Virus record (IMG/VR): IMGVR_UViG_3300030099_002874
Span: 5,685 to 34,320 of that record
Reading direction: 5' to 3' (one strand)
DNA length: 28,636 nucleotides
Source of the DNA: a virus
A program made the position numbers and the translations under genes. The notes beneath the pieces were generated by a model. The model was not told the origin of the DNA. It searched no databases and worked only from the letters and a program-made list of their open reading frames with translations. This document shows positions 19,028 through 28,636 of this stretch, piece after piece. How positions within the stretch are numbered: the first letter of the stretch is position 1; the number at the start of each line of letters is the position of its first letter.

Positions 19028-19653
19028 TGGCAATAGATACTTACGCAAATTTAAAATCTACAATAGCAACATATCTCAATCGTGATGATCTTACTGCTAA
19101 CATACCAGATTTTATTGCCTTAACAGAAAAGAGATTAAATAGAGAACTTCGTGTTAGAGAAATGATTAACTCTGATACATCTATTACAACTGTATCTGGC
19201 ACACAAAGTTATTCACTACCCACAGGTTTTATAGAAGCAATTACTGTAATATTTCAAAGTGATCCTTTTGTTACACTACCATTTACAAGCAACCATGATT
19301 TTTATAAAAAATATAATAGTAGTGTTGCATCTGGCTCTCCATCATTTTTTACAATAGTTGGAGATAAAATTAAATTAGGTGTAGCACCAGATCAAGCAGT
19401 TACACTGCAAATTGATTTTTACAAAGAAATTACAACACTATCTGATAGTGTTACAACAAACGATATACTTACAACATTCCCAGAATTATATTTGTATGGT
19501 TCACTAGCAGAATCTTCACCTTTCTTAATGCAAGACGAAAGATTAAATGTATGGGCTTCATTATACAAAGAAGCTGTAAACAAAGCTAATGAGTCTGCAA
19601 TGAAAGGCTCATCATCTACACCTTTAATGATGTCTGCAAGAATGGTGGTCTAA
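19027..19653 (+). CDS. Tail adaptor / head-tail connector protein
   Basis: The 208-aa protein begins with DTYANLKSTIATYLNRDDL and IPDFIALTEKRLNRELRVRE (3-22 and 25-44), the helices typical of podovirus adaptor proteins that bind below the portal. A beta-rich middle (SYSLPTGFIEAITV) is followed by an ELYLYGSLAESSPFL region and a helical end. Size and place between capsid and nozzle genes fit the gp4/gp11-type adaptor. It abuts the nozzle gene without a gap. Confidence 0.82.
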   Translation: MAIDTYANLKSTIATYLNRDDLTANIPDFIALTEKRLNRELRVREMINSDTSITTVSGTQSYSLPTGFIEAITVIFQSDPFVTLPFTSNHDFYKKYNSSVASGSPSFFTIVGDKIKLGVAPDQAVTLQIDFYKEITTLSDSVTTNDILTTFPELYLYGSLAESSPFLMQDERLNVWASLYKEAVNKANESAMKGSSSTPLMMSARMVV

Positions 19654-21138
19654 ATGATTAAGTTTGGCGATTTACAAGCTGATCTACCAACGTATCAAAA
19701 CACAGGTGCATTAAAAGTAGATAATGTTATTCCATTAAGAGATGGCTACAAAAGTTTATCTGGTTTCCAAGCATTAAGTGGTACAGGTTTATCTAATCCT
19801 GCTGTTGGATTATTTACATCATTTTCAAGTGGTGGTTCTACAAACTACGCAGGTGATAGAAGTAAACTTTATCAAATGGATAGTTCACTTGTATTCCAAG
19901 ATAAATCTAAATCAGGTGGGTATAATAACTCTACTACAGAAAACGCAAGAGACTTTTGGGCTTTTACACAATTTGGATCAAACATTATAGCAACTAATGG
20001 TGCAGATAATATACAAAAATTTGAAGAGGGTGTTGATAGTGCTTTTAGTGATCTTGTTTCTTTAAAAGCAAAATTTATAGCAGTAATAAGAGATTTTGTT
20101 GTAGCAGGATTTACTACTGAATCTAGTGTCGTGTACAATCAAAGAGTTAAGTGGTCTGGTATTAATGACAGTTCAACATGGACACCTAGTCAATCAACAC
20201 AATCTGGCTTTCAAGATATTGTTGGTACACATGGTAATTTACAAGCAATAGTTGGTGGTGAGAGTTTTGGTATAGTTTTTTTTGAAAAAGCTATTTACAG
20301 AATGGATTATGTAGGTACTCCATTAGTATTTACGTTTTCTAAAATTTCAGACAACGTAGGAGCATTTGCTCCTAAGAGTGTTGCATCATTTGGTAATATG
20401 ATATTCTTTTTATCACAAGATGGATATTATAAATTAACAGGTGGACAACAACTAACACCAATAGGCAATGGTCGTATAGATAATTTTTTCTTTGACGATC
20501 TATCTTCAAATCTTGATGGTATTACATCAGCAGTTGACCCTAACAATAGTATAATAGTTTGGTCATATAGAGGGTCGGGTGCAACAGGTACATCAGATAT
20601 AAATAATAAATTATTAATTTATAATTATGCTGTAGATAAATGGAGTACAGGATCGGGTGTATCTTTACAGTTTATTTCTACTGCATCGCAGGAAGCATTT
20701 ACAACATTAGAAAGTTTAGATGTATTAGGGGATTTAGACAACTTACCTAAATCGTTAGACTCATACTTTTATAAAGAGGGTATTGTCGGTCTTGCAGGTT
20801 TTGATTCTAATAAAAAGTTTGGTAAATTTCTTGCAACATCATTAAATGCAACAGTAGATACAACAGAATTTGAGGGTGCAGAGGGTAGAAGATCAACCCT
20901 TATAAATTGCAGACCTATTGTTGATGGATCAACAAATACAAGTGTTACAGTAACACCTATATCAAGACCATCACAATTAGATACTATAAGCACAGGCAGT
21001 GCAGTATCAACAAGAGACAGTGGAGATTGTCCGTTAAGGTCAACTTCAAGGTATCATCGTCTTAGGGTTTCCGTCAGTGGTAACTTTAATACAATGAGTG
21101 GTGTTGACATTGAATCAAGACCAGAGGGTAAAAGATAA
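19654..21138 (+). CDS. Tail nozzle / DNA stabilisation protein (P22 gp10-like)
   Basis: A 494-aa beta-rich protein. It opens with LQADLPTYQNTGALKVDNVI (7-26) and has repeated propeller-type blades (SFGNMIFFLSQDGYYKLTGG is one), as in the nozzle proteins of P22/SU10-like tails that plug the tail tube. A Thr/Ser-rich C-terminal part (about 405-494) is also beta in character. It stands between the adaptor and the small beta protein. Family likeness by pattern; details are not shown. Confidence 0.8.
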   Translation: MIKFGDLQADLPTYQNTGALKVDNVIPLRDGYKSLSGFQALSGTGLSNPAVGLFTSFSSGGSTNYAGDRSKLYQMDSSLVFQDKSKSGGYNNSTTENARDFWAFTQFGSNIIATNGADNIQKFEEGVDSAFSDLVSLKAKFIAVIRDFVVAGFTTESSVVYNQRVKWSGINDSSTWTPSQSTQSGFQDIVGTHGNLQAIVGGESFGIVFFEKAIYRMDYVGTPLVFTFSKISDNVGAFAPKSVASFGNMIFFLSQDGYYKLTGGQQLTPIGNGRIDNFFFDDLSSNLDGITSAVDPNNSIIVWSYRGSGATGTSDINNKLLIYNYAVDKWSTGSGVSLQFISTASQEAFTTLESLDVLGDLDNLPKSLDSYFYKEGIVGLAGFDSNKKFGKFLATSLNATVDTTEFEGAEGRRSTLINCRPIVDGSTNTSVTVTPISRPSQLDTISTGSAVSTRDSGDCPLRSTSRYHRLRVSVSGNFNTMSGVDIESRPEGKR

Positions 21139-21467
21139 TGGCTGAAAACCAATTTCCCGTAGTGCCTTTATCAATGCCCGATAATAGTGTTCATTTACGA
21201 TTAGTTTCTTCTAGTCTTAATAACACTATTGATGGAAAACTTAATAGTACAGGAACAGTTACACTTTCTGCATCAGCTACAACAACAACTTTAACTGATG
21301 CAAGAATAGGTGGTAACTCTGTAATATTATTTAGCCCAACTACAGCTAATGGTAAAACTGCTTTTGCAAATTTATTTGTATCAGCAAAGGTAAGCGGGTC
21401 AGCTACACTAACACATGCAAGTTCATCTAATGCAGACCAGAATTTTGATTATGTTGTTATTGGCTAA
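21138..21467 (+). CDS. Small beta-rich virion protein, 109 aa
   Basis: A Ser/Thr/Ala-rich protein with alternating beta pattern (STGTVTLSASATTTTLTDAR, 37-56; then ANLFVSAKVSGSATLTHASS). It is short and resembles the small beta proteins found next to tail nozzle genes in marine podophages. It may be a decoration or fibre-anchoring protein. It shares one base with both neighbours. Confidence 0.7.
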   Translation: MAENQFPVVPLSMPDNSVHLRLVSSSLNNTIDGKLNSTGTVTLSASATTTTLTDARIGGNSVILFSPTTANGKTAFANLFVSAKVSGSATLTHASSSNADQNFDYVVIG

Positions 21468-21856
21468 TGATTACCCAAGTACCTAAAGAAGATTTATACC
21501 ATATATGGCAAGATGTAGAACCATTACTAAAAAAATCTTTAGATGATAATTATAGAACTAGAGATATTTTAGATGGATTAATACAAAACAGATTTCAACT
21601 TTTTATAAGTTGGGAAGATGGTGTTGAGTGTGCAGTTGTTACAGAAGTAGCAGTGTACCCTCAAAAAAGAATATTACGATATGTCCTCGCAGGAGGTAGT
21701 AATATGGATAATTGGTTAGAACCAATCCAAAAAAAAATAGAAGATTTTGCAACTAATAATTATTGCCAAGCTATTGAAGTAGCAGGCAGAAAAGGTTGGT
21801 TGCGTAAACTTAAAGGATTTAAACAAAAAATATACATAATGAGTAAAGAACTATGA
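21467..21856 (+). CDS. GNAT-like fold virion-region protein, 129 aa
   Basis: The pattern of strands and helices (FQLFISWEDGVECAVVTEV, then VLAGGSNMDNWLEPIQKKIE, then AIEVAGRKGWLRKLKGFKQ) is that of the GNAT-like proteins that precede ejection-protein genes in T7- and P22-like podoviruses. The classical acetyl-CoA motif (Q/R-x-x-G-x-G/A) is not obvious, so activity is doubtful. It ends in an ATGA overlap with the first ejection-type protein. Confidence 0.7.
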   Translation: MITQVPKEDLYHIWQDVEPLLKKSLDDNYRTRDILDGLIQNRFQLFISWEDGVECAVVTEVAVYPQKRILRYVLAGGSNMDNWLEPIQKKIEDFATNNYCQAIEVAGRKGWLRKLKGFKQKIYIMSKEL

Positions 21857-22671
21857 GTAAAGGCAGTAACCCAAGTAATGTAACGACAACAACTAGTGCA
21901 GAGCCTAGTGAATTTGTAAGACCATATTTAACAGAGGCTTTTGACCAAGCACAAAACTTGTTTCAATCATCTACACCTAATTATTTTCCAAACCAAACTT
22001 ACGCAGATTTTTCACCAGAAACAGAAACAGCATTACAACTTGCAACTGCTAGAGCAACAGGCGGTAATCCATTATTAGGATCAGCACAATCAGAAATAAA
22101 TAATATTTTACAAGGAAATTATTTATCTCCAACATCTAACCCGTTCTTACAAGGTTTGTACAATCAAATGGCAGGCGATGTAACAGCAGGAGTACAATCA
22201 CAATTTAGTAAAGCAGGAAGACTTGGCAGTGCGGCAAACCAAAGAGTATTAGCAGAAGAGTTAGGAGACTTAGCAACAAGAGTGTATGCACCTAACTTCC
22301 AAGCCGAAAGACAAAACATGATGGCGGCAACACAACTTGCTCCACAGTTAGCACAAGCAGATTTCCAAGACATACAAGCATTGGCAGGAGTTGGTCAACA
22401 AAGAGAAAGTCAAGAAATGGCTAAGATACAAGATAGTATTAATCGCTTTGACTTTGAACAACAAAAACCAATGTTTAAATTAAGAGAGTATCTAGCTTCT
22501 ATTGGTTCTCCATACGCACAAACTGTATCACAAACTCAACCTGTATTTAGAAACACAGGTGCAGGTTTACTTGGCGGTGCAATGGCAGGTGCAGATATAT
22601 TTGGGCAAATAAAAGGTGCAAATCCTATGTATGGTGCAATCGGTGGCGGATTACTCGGAGGGTTTTTTTAA
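21853..22671 (+). CDS. Internal virion / ejection protein, 272 aa
   Basis: Helical and rich in Gln and Ala. It has a VRPYLTEAFDQAQNLFQSST start (22-41), SKAGRLGSAANQRVLAEELG in the middle, and a Gly-rich C-terminus (GAGLLGGAMAGADIF and GAIGGGLLGGFF) suited to membrane insertion. This layout is that of T7 gp14-like ejection proteins that leave the capsid to form a channel across the cell envelope. Followed by two larger internal proteins. Confidence 0.78.
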   Translation: MSKGSNPSNVTTTTSAEPSEFVRPYLTEAFDQAQNLFQSSTPNYFPNQTYADFSPETETALQLATARATGGNPLLGSAQSEINNILQGNYLSPTSNPFLQGLYNQMAGDVTAGVQSQFSKAGRLGSAANQRVLAEELGDLATRVYAPNFQAERQNMMAATQLAPQLAQADFQDIQALAGVGQQRESQEMAKIQDSINRFDFEQQKPMFKLREYLASIGSPYAQTVSQTQPVFRNTGAGLLGGAMAGADIFGQIKGANPMYGAIGGGLLGGFF

Positions 22672-24539
22672 TGGTACAAGTAATAAAATCTAATCCTTTT
22701 TTATCAGCAATGACTTCTAATCAAGCATACAGATTAAATCAACAGCCAAGAGGTTTTTCTTCATTAGGTCAACAAATGGCAATGAATAATCAAATGGGAA
22801 TGGCTAACCGAAAACCAACTACACCACCCAATTATAGAAACAATTTACTAAATTATATTTTATCTCCTAGCGGACAGGGAATGGCACAAGGTTTATTAGA
22901 GGCTAGCGGGTATTCAACAAGACCTGTTTCTTTTGGCGAAGCATTATCAAGAGGTATGGGTCGTTCAAGAGAAGCACAACGATATGCAGATCAAATAGCA
23001 TTTAGAGATAAAAAATACGAAGATACAAAAGCATTTAGAGATCAACAAACTGATTTCCAAAACCTTATGGCAGAAAAAGCATTTGGTTTATCTGAACGTA
23101 AATTTTTATCTAATGAAGAATTAGAGCTAAAAAAAATAGGTTTAACAGAAGAGCAAATTAATAATGCTAAACAAAACAATATAAATTTATTAGCTTTTAA
23201 AAATAAAAAATTATCATCTGATGAAAAATTAGCTTTATCATCACAAGGATTAACACAACAACAAATAGATAATTTAGAAAATTATCGAATTAAATCATTA
23301 GAGTTTCAAGATAAAAAACTTACATCTGATGAAAATATTGCATTGCAAAAACTTGGTGTTAGTGAACAACAATTAGAACTTAATAAAACAAGCATTGATA
23401 ATGCTTGGAAATTAGGAATGGAAAATATTGGTTTAAAAACACAAGAAATTAATAATATTGCTCAATTTAGAAGTAATACACTTGCTTTAGATAAAGACAA
23501 ATTAGATTTTTCTAAACAAAAATTTGATAAAGATACTGAATTAACATTAAAAAAATTAGGTCTTACTGAAACGCAAATAAATAACGCACAAGAATACAAT
23601 TCTGAAAGAATAAGACTGCAAGAAAAAGGTTTAGATATTCAAAAAATTGTAGCAGACGCAAATATGATTAGAGCTAATTCTATTGATAATAGAACAACTA
23701 AACAAAAAGAATTAGATGAATATGCTTCATTATTTAATTTAGATAAAAATAGTGAAGAATTTAAAGAAATTTTTAATAAAGTTATGACTAAACCAAATAC
23801 AGTTTTTAACATGGGAGACAAAGTTGGATTAGAAAAATCCAAAAGTGCATTAACTTTAGTAGAAAAAGATTACAATAAATATGCTAACGCATCATCTAAT
23901 AAAACAGCAATTACACAAATGCGATCAGCAAGTGATAATTTTAAAACAGGTGCATTTGCAGATACAAGAATTTTTGCAGGTCAAATAGCAGATTTAGTTG
24001 GATTAGATGAAGGTAGTAAAAACGAATTTATTAACCCTAGTTCGGGAGAAAATTTTAAAGCAGCACAAAACAAACTTGTCAGACAATTAGCAGATGGTCT
24101 CGTAAATTTAAACAAAGCTGAATTAAAAATGTTGCAAGATAATTACCCTAAAGTTTCTAATACAAGAGAGGGTAATAATTTAATGTTTAACATTTTTGAA
24201 AAAGAATATGAAGCACAAGAAAAAATACTTAATGCAATAGAAAATTATTATTCAAGCGACCAATCATTAAAAGAATATGGAGATACAAAAAGACAAATTT
24301 TAAATGATTACAGCAAAGAAGTTAAAGGTATGCTTGATGAATACACAGGAAGTTTAGATAACTTTAACAAACTTATGATGGATAATGTTGGAAAAACAGG
24401 AGGAGGAATTTCAGTTAGTGGTAAGCCTGTAGATATTGCAATAGAAAAAAATGATAAATTTATAGGTTTAAATGAAAATGGTATGCCAACATATCAAAAA
24501 CTTAATGGCACTCAATATATAATAATGGACGCAGAATAA
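22671..24539 (+). CDS. Internal virion protein with 36-aa repeats, 622 aa
   Basis: A long, charged helical protein. Residues about 145-325 (23103-23645) hold repeated units of about 36 aa; the G-L-T-E/Q motif recurs at 157, 193 and 229 (GVSE), then at 254 and 297. Each unit ends near a K-K or Q-K pair, as a chain of helical hairpins would. The remainder is helical with a polar C-terminus. It is the second of three ejection-type genes and probably forms part of the ejectosome. No enzyme motif, for example a transglycosylase, is visible. Confidence 0.75.
   Translation: MVQVIKSNPFLSAMTSNQAYRLNQQPRGFSSLGQQMAMNNQMGMANRKPTTPPNYRNNLLNYILSPSGQGMAQGLLEASGYSTRPVSFGEALSRGMGRSREAQRYADQIAFRDKKYEDTKAFRDQQTDFQNLMAEKAFGLSERKFLSNEELELKKIGLTEEQINNAKQNNINLLAFKNKKLSSDEKLALSSQGLTQQQIDNLENYRIKSLEFQDKKLTSDENIALQKLGVSEQQLELNKTSIDNAWKLGMENIGLKTQEINNIAQFRSNTLALDKDKLDFSKQKFDKDTELTLKKLGLTETQINNAQEYNSERIRLQEKGLDIQKIVADANMIRANSIDNRTTKQKELDEYASLFNLDKNSEEFKEIFNKVMTKPNTVFNMGDKVGLEKSKSALTLVEKDYNKYANASSNKTAITQMRSASDNFKTGAFADTRIFAGQIADLVGLDEGSKNEFINPSSGENFKAAQNKLVRQLADGLVNLNKAELKMLQDNYPKVSNTREGNNLMFNIFEKEYEAQEKILNAIENYYSSDQSLKEYGDTKRQILNDYSKEVKGMLDEYTGSLDNFNKLMMDNVGKTGGGISVSGKPVDIAIEKNDKFIGLNENGMPTYQKLNGTQYIIMDAE
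23103..23645 (+). repeat. Coding repeats of about 108 bp in the ejection gene
   Basis: The repeated protein units (36 aa) in residues 145-325 of the 622-aa protein. The DNA copies have diverged, so the repeat is old and kept at the protein level. Confidence 0.55.
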
Positions 24540-24541
24540 TA

Positions 24542-27022
24542 ATGGTACAAATAGTTGCCCCTACAAACACTGTAACACAGGAACAAGATAAATTTAGCCC
24601 TAACTTTGCATCATTAGTTATGGGTACACCAAGCCTAATGACAAACGAAAGTGAAAAACAACGCAAAAATGATATGCGTAATGAAGAGGCTACAAGATTT
24701 TTACAAGGTGATTTTCAAATTGGCGAAGATTTGACAGACCCATGGTTTAAATATGATTTAGCAAAAAGTAAAACACTTACTGCAAAGCAACAAAAGTTTG
24801 CAAACAAATATCCTAATGGTGTTCTAACACAAATTACATTACCAAGTAGTAATGAAGTAAAACTTGTTTACAAAAAAAATCCTAATGACAAATTTCGTTT
24901 TTTAGATATTGGTGTTAACTACCCAGAAATTATGGGTGCTTTAGCATCTGGTGAAACTGTTGGTGGTATTCTTGGTTCAAGATTTGGAATAGCAGGTACA
25001 GGTGTAGGCACTATGGTTGGTAGTGGTCTTGAAACAGGTTTAGAAGCATACAGAGGATATGATGTGCCTCCTGTAAAAGATGAAATAAATGAAGCATTAG
25101 TTGAGGGCGGTGTAGCGGCAGGATTTGATGCTGTAACAAGAGGTGCAATAAGAACATTTAAAATGTTAAGTAGAGGCGGTGTATCTCAATCTATAAACAC
25201 ATCAGATTTTGCAGATAGTATTACAAAGTTTGCTGATGATGAGTTATTAAAACCATTAGCCATTGGACAACTTGCTAAAAGACCAGTAATTTTTTCAACC
25301 TTTACACAAACAGGACAAACAGGTTCTATAGTTGGTGATTTAACAAAAGATCAAGTTTTATCACTTAAAAATTCTATTGGTAAAATTACTGATGATTTTA
25401 ACCCTGCTAATTTTAGTGAATCAGAATTAGATGTTATATTAAAATTACAACAAGATGATTTACTAAAACAAGTACAAAGTAATTTTGGTGGTAAAATTGT
25501 AAACTCTTTTGAAAATAGTAATTCTGCATTAACAAAAGGTTTAGAAAATTGGAAAAATGTTTCTAGAAATAAAAGAAACAATTTATACAACAAAGCTATA
25601 AACAGCAGTGATGATTTTTCATTTGATTTAAGTGATTTGCAAAACACAGCAAGTCAACTTGAACGTGCAATTATAATGAAAAAAAAACCACAATTTCAAA
25701 ATGAAGTTGTAGGTACTAAATTAACAGATGAAGGTATTGAAGCACCTATTATTAAGACAAGTAAAATGGCAGATAAATATGCTGACATACAAGACATACC
25801 TGCTGACATACAAAAAGAAATAGATTTAATTAAAAGTTTAGACAAAACAGTTTCTAAAATTCAATATCAAGGACAAGTCTTTCAGCCATTTGAACAAATG
25901 AAAGCACTGAGAACAAGATTATTTAATTTGCAACAATCAGATAATAAAAATGTATCAAGACTAGCAGGTGAATTATACAACTCACTGAAGTCTGTTATGG
26001 ATAGTCCAATGACAGGTAGCCAAGAAGCATTAGATTTGTACAAAAACGCATCTGCATTTAATTTATACAGAGAAAATACTTTAAAACTTCCATTTATTGT
26101 TAAAGCATTAAAATCATCTACACCAGAAGATGTTGTTAAAACATATTTTAGTAATACGCAACCATCAGAAATTAAACTAATAAAAAGTTTAGTTTCCCCA
26201 GAAGAATTTAATACACTTAAAAATGCTTATGTGTATCAAATGCTAAATGATACAACAAAATTAAATCAATTTGTTAAAAACATAAACTTAAACAAAGATA
26301 CTACAAAATTAATTTTTGATGATAAACAAATAGCATCACTAGAAAAATATCAAAAAGCTATTTCTAAATTAGATAAATCAAAATTATCACAAGCTGTTAG
26401 TAAAGATTTAAGTAATTTTCAAAGAATGGTCGTAATTTCTGATGAAGGATTTGATTCATTAAAAAATTTAATAGATTCGCAAGGTGGTAAAAACTCAGCA
26501 TTTGTAAAATCATTAAAAGCAGGAATGTATAAAAAAATATTAGACGATGCAACTGTTCAAGACCCTAAAGGTGGTACAGAATTTATTGATCTTGGTAAAT
26601 TGTATGCAGGAATGGATAAAATATACAAAAATGAAAACATAATGAAATTAGTTTTTACACCAGAAGATGTTGCTAAATTAGAAAACTATGGTTTGTATGC
26701 TAGATTGATTGACAGATCATCAGATGTTGGCGGTCAAATACAAGTTGGAGAATTAGCAAGTAAATTAGCAAGCCCATTAAAACCTGCTAAATTTACAGGT
26801 GCAATAATTAAAATAGGTCAAAATGATTTTGTGGCAAAATTATTATCTCAGCCTTACAAAATTTCTAGCAAAGATGCTTATAAGACAAGTAATTTTTTAA
26901 ATGAAAATAGATTGAAAGAATTATCTATTTTAATCAACAGTACAGCAAAACAACTTGATGAAGATAGAAAAAAAGAAGTTTTAATAAATCCACAAATAAA
27001 TGAAATTGGAGCAATTAGATGA
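24542..27022 (+). CDS. Large internal virion protein with Gly-zipper, 826 aa
   Basis: The largest gene in the window. Residues 131-166 are rich in small residues at regular steps (GETVGGILGSRF and GTGVGTMVGSGLETG), a glycine zipper fit for membrane insertion. The rest is mainly helical and charged. It is the third in the ejection-protein set and may be the channel component, as with the large T7-type internal proteins. Start 2 nt after the previous stop; end in an ATGA overlap with the tail fibre. No lysozyme-type active site is seen. Confidence 0.75.
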   Translation: MVQIVAPTNTVTQEQDKFSPNFASLVMGTPSLMTNESEKQRKNDMRNEEATRFLQGDFQIGEDLTDPWFKYDLAKSKTLTAKQQKFANKYPNGVLTQITLPSSNEVKLVYKKNPNDKFRFLDIGVNYPEIMGALASGETVGGILGSRFGIAGTGVGTMVGSGLETGLEAYRGYDVPPVKDEINEALVEGGVAAGFDAVTRGAIRTFKMLSRGGVSQSINTSDFADSITKFADDELLKPLAIGQLAKRPVIFSTFTQTGQTGSIVGDLTKDQVLSLKNSIGKITDDFNPANFSESELDVILKLQQDDLLKQVQSNFGGKIVNSFENSNSALTKGLENWKNVSRNKRNNLYNKAINSSDDFSFDLSDLQNTASQLERAIIMKKKPQFQNEVVGTKLTDEGIEAPIIKTSKMADKYADIQDIPADIQKEIDLIKSLDKTVSKIQYQGQVFQPFEQMKALRTRLFNLQQSDNKNVSRLAGELYNSLKSVMDSPMTGSQEALDLYKNASAFNLYRENTLKLPFIVKALKSSTPEDVVKTYFSNTQPSEIKLIKSLVSPEEFNTLKNAYVYQMLNDTTKLNQFVKNINLNKDTTKLIFDDKQIASLEKYQKAISKLDKSKLSQAVSKDLSNFQRMVVISDEGFDSLKNLIDSQGGKNSAFVKSLKAGMYKKILDDATVQDPKGGTEFIDLGKLYAGMDKIYKNENIMKLVFTPEDVAKLENYGLYARLIDRSSDVGGQIQVGELASKLASPLKPAKFTGAIIKIGQNDFVAKLLSQPYKISSKDAYKTSNFLNENRLKELSILINSTAKQLDEDRKKEVLINPQINEIGAIR

Positions 27023-28636
27023 CAGTAAGTAATTTTAGTACAACAGCAAGTAATAACACTTCTATTAATGGTGTTAATATTTCTGAGGGCATGTCACCCT
27101 CAGACGTAAACAACGCATTGAGGGAGTTTGCAAAAGATATAAGAACTGTTTGGAATGACAAAGAATGGTTTTTATTAGGAGACGGAGATCAGACTACAAC
27201 ATTTACTAGAGCATCTAGTACATCTGTAACTGTAGCTTCTAACATTACCTCTGATTATCATGTAGGAAGAAGAGTAAAAATTATAGGAACTGCAAGCGGT
27301 ACACTATTTGGCAAAATTGCTACTTCATCTTTTTCTTCGCCTAACACTACTGTAACATTTACATTTGATAGCGGATCAATAAATTCTGGTGATACAACTG
27401 TAGCAGTATATGTTGGCTCACCTTTTACTAATCCTGCTGTTCCTGTTATTCACGATACAAGTTTAGGCACAAGCCAAGTATTACCTCCATCGCAAGGATC
27501 AGTAAAAAGCTATGTGGACACACAAATTACAGGTCAAAATTTAGATGTTTCAGATGGATCAACTGCTATTGAGATTGATCTTGATAGTGAAACATTAGGT
27601 ATTCTTGGAGGAACAGGGTTAACATCTAGTGCATCTGGTAACAATGTTACTATGGCAATAGACTCAACAGTAGCAACACTTACAGGTTCACAAACTTTAA
27701 CTAATAAAACAATCAATGCTTCAAACAACACCCTATCTAACATTCCTAATAGTTCTCTTTCTAATAACTCTGTTAACTATGGCGGAATAACATTATCTCT
27801 TGGTGGTACTGACACTACTCCTGCATTTGATTTAACAGATGCAACTAATTATCCAACATCATCATTAACAGGAACAATATCTAATTCACAAGTAGCAACA
27901 GGAATTGATGCAACTAAAATTGGCAATGGAGATGTTACTAACACAGAACTTTCTAGAATTAACTCAGTTACAGAAAATGTACAAACTTCTCTTGATGCAA
28001 AATTAGTAAAAGCATCTAACTTATCAGATGTTGCATCTGCTTCTACATCAAGAACAAATCTTGGTCTTGGTACAATATCAACACAAGCTTCTAGTAATGT
28101 TGCAATTACAGGGGGTTCTATCGTGGGATTAGGAAGTCCGAGCCAAAATGATGAAGCGGCAACGAAACTGTATGTTGACAATTTAATTACAGGATTAAAA
28201 ACAAGAATTATTGTTAGAGCCGCAACCACAGGTAATATTGATCTAACACAAGATTTACAAAACAATGATACTTTAGACGGAGTTACTTTAGCAACAGATG
28301 ACAAAGTTTTAATTAAAGATCAATCTAACAACACACAAAATGGTATTTATAAAGTTGTAGCAAGTGGCACAGCAAGTCGTGACCCAGACTTTGACACTGT
28401 AGATGAATTGGCAGGTCAAATGATAATCGTTAAGGAGGGCAGTGTTAACGCAGACTCTTTTCAATTATGTACGACAGATAGTGGCTCGATTGGAAGTGCG
28501 GCTATAACCTTCACCCAAGTAACCCCATCTTCTGGTGGCACGGTTACACAAGTTGGCATTGCACAAGCAGGATCAGAGTTTACAATATCAGGATCACCAA
28601 TAACAACTTCTGGCAATATTACTTTAGGTATAGGTA
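27019..28636 (+). CDS. Tail fibre protein, N-terminal part (cut by window end)
   Basis: Open to the window edge: at least 539 codons with no stop. The N-terminus (SPSDVNNALREFAKDIRTVW and DKEWFLLGDGDQTTTFTRAS) is the virion-attaching domain common in marine podophages. The shaft has Ser/Thr/Asn-rich repeats with LTGSQTLTNKTI and NLSDVASASTSRTNLGLG, both common in tail fibres. AATKLYVDNLITGLKTR and DDKVLIKDQSNNTQNGIYKV mark a further domain. The missing C-terminus should hold the receptor-binding tip. ATG at 27019 overlaps the previous stop (ATGA). Confidence 0.88.
   Translation, partial: MTVSNFSTTASNNTSINGVNISEGMSPSDVNNALREFAKDIRTVWNDKEWFLLGDGDQTTTFTRASSTSVTVASNITSDYHVGRRVKIIGTASGTLFGKIATSSFSSPNTTVTFTFDSGSINSGDTTVAVYVGSPFTNPAVPVIHDTSLGTSQVLPPSQGSVKSYVDTQITGQNLDVSDGSTAIEIDLDSETLGILGGTGLTSSASGNNVTMAIDSTVATLTGSQTLTNKTINASNNTLSNIPNSSLSNNSVNYGGITLSLGGTDTTPAFDLTDATNYPTSSLTGTISNSQVATGIDATKIGNGDVTNTELSRINSVTENVQTSLDAKLVKASNLSDVASASTSRTNLGLGTISTQASSNVAITGGSIVGLGSPSQNDEAATKLYVDNLITGLKTRIIVRAATTGNIDLTQDLQNNDTLDGVTLATDDKVLIKDQSNNTQNGIYKVVASGTASRDPDFDTVDELAGQMIIVKEGSVNADSFQLCTTDSGSIGSAAITFTQVTPSSGGTVTQVGIAQAGSEFTISGSPITTSGNITLGIG

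Noticed and set aside
27534-28304. Minus-strand ORFs of 69 and 151 codons inside the tail-fibre region
   Set aside because: Shadow of the Ser/Thr/Ala-rich fibre frame on the opposite strand; composition is Val/Ser/Pro-biased and has no family likeness.
1-28636. CRISPR array, insertion sequence or transposon ends
   Set aside because: No regularly spaced direct repeats with unique spacers and no transposase or terminal inverted repeats were seen; the recombinase present is a tyrosine integrase.
1-28636. DnaA boxes of the standard TTATCCACA type for the DnaA-IV-like protein
   Set aside because: None noticed by eye on either strand; a degenerate box search would be needed to settle this.

Overview
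The window reads as most of the genome of a temperate, short-tailed (podovirus-like) phage. Three things point to an AT-rich alphaproteobacterial host, most plausibly a marine SAR11-type bacterium: the very AT-rich composition, tightly overlapping genes, and structural and tail-fibre proteins of the kind seen in pelagiphages and related marine podophages. The host is an inference from style and gene content; no host gene is clearly present. No phage RNA polymerase, DNA polymerase or lysis gene is visible, so the phage probably relies on host polymerases. The right end cuts a tail-fibre gene, and lysis genes may lie beyond it.

Layout. (1) 51-345: a tRNA-Val-like gene (minus strand) and a 220-bp regulatory or attachment-type region with two TGTACA-N5-TGTACA sites and a 10-bp-phased TGTAA array. 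(2) 346-5219, minus strand: one compact early operon of 13 overlapping genes, read from 5219 down to 346. In order they are a small basic protein, a RecB/Cas4-like nuclease split into two overlapping genes, an ERF-family annealase, a small protein with an SSB-like acidic tail, a stand-alone DnaA domain IV-like protein, a 30-aa membrane peptide, an HNH nuclease, three unknowns, an excisionase-like HTH protein and a tyrosine integrase. (3) 5232-6297: a control region with palindromic operators, a candidate repressor gene (minus), and a divergent intergenic region with an 11-bp inverted repeat. (4) 6298-8927, plus strand: a LexA-type DNA-binding domain without a peptidase, a DUF1376 replication protein, small replication-region genes, and a Sf6-like small terminase. 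(5) 8928-11434: an island of small genes in both orientations, most with their own promoter and a repeated leader GGAGTGTAAA in front of the start codon. It includes a ribbon-helix-helix regulator at 9931 and a strongly acidic ArdA-like protein at 10756. (6) 11435-11918: a non-coding late-control or packaging region. (7) 11919-28636, plus strand: the virion operon, with terminase, portal, scaffold, major capsid, adaptor, nozzle, ejection proteins and tail fibre.

How it fits together: integrase and excisionase set lysogeny. The repressor candidate, the LexA-like protein and the RHH protein are the likely switch components. The nuclease, annealase and SSB-like protein would form a recombination module. 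The DUF1376 and DnaA-IV-like proteins would recruit the host replisome. The late operon builds a podovirus particle. The least explained parts are the split nuclease, the stand-alone DnaA-IV and LexA domains, the shared TGTACA operators, and the small-gene island with its common leader.
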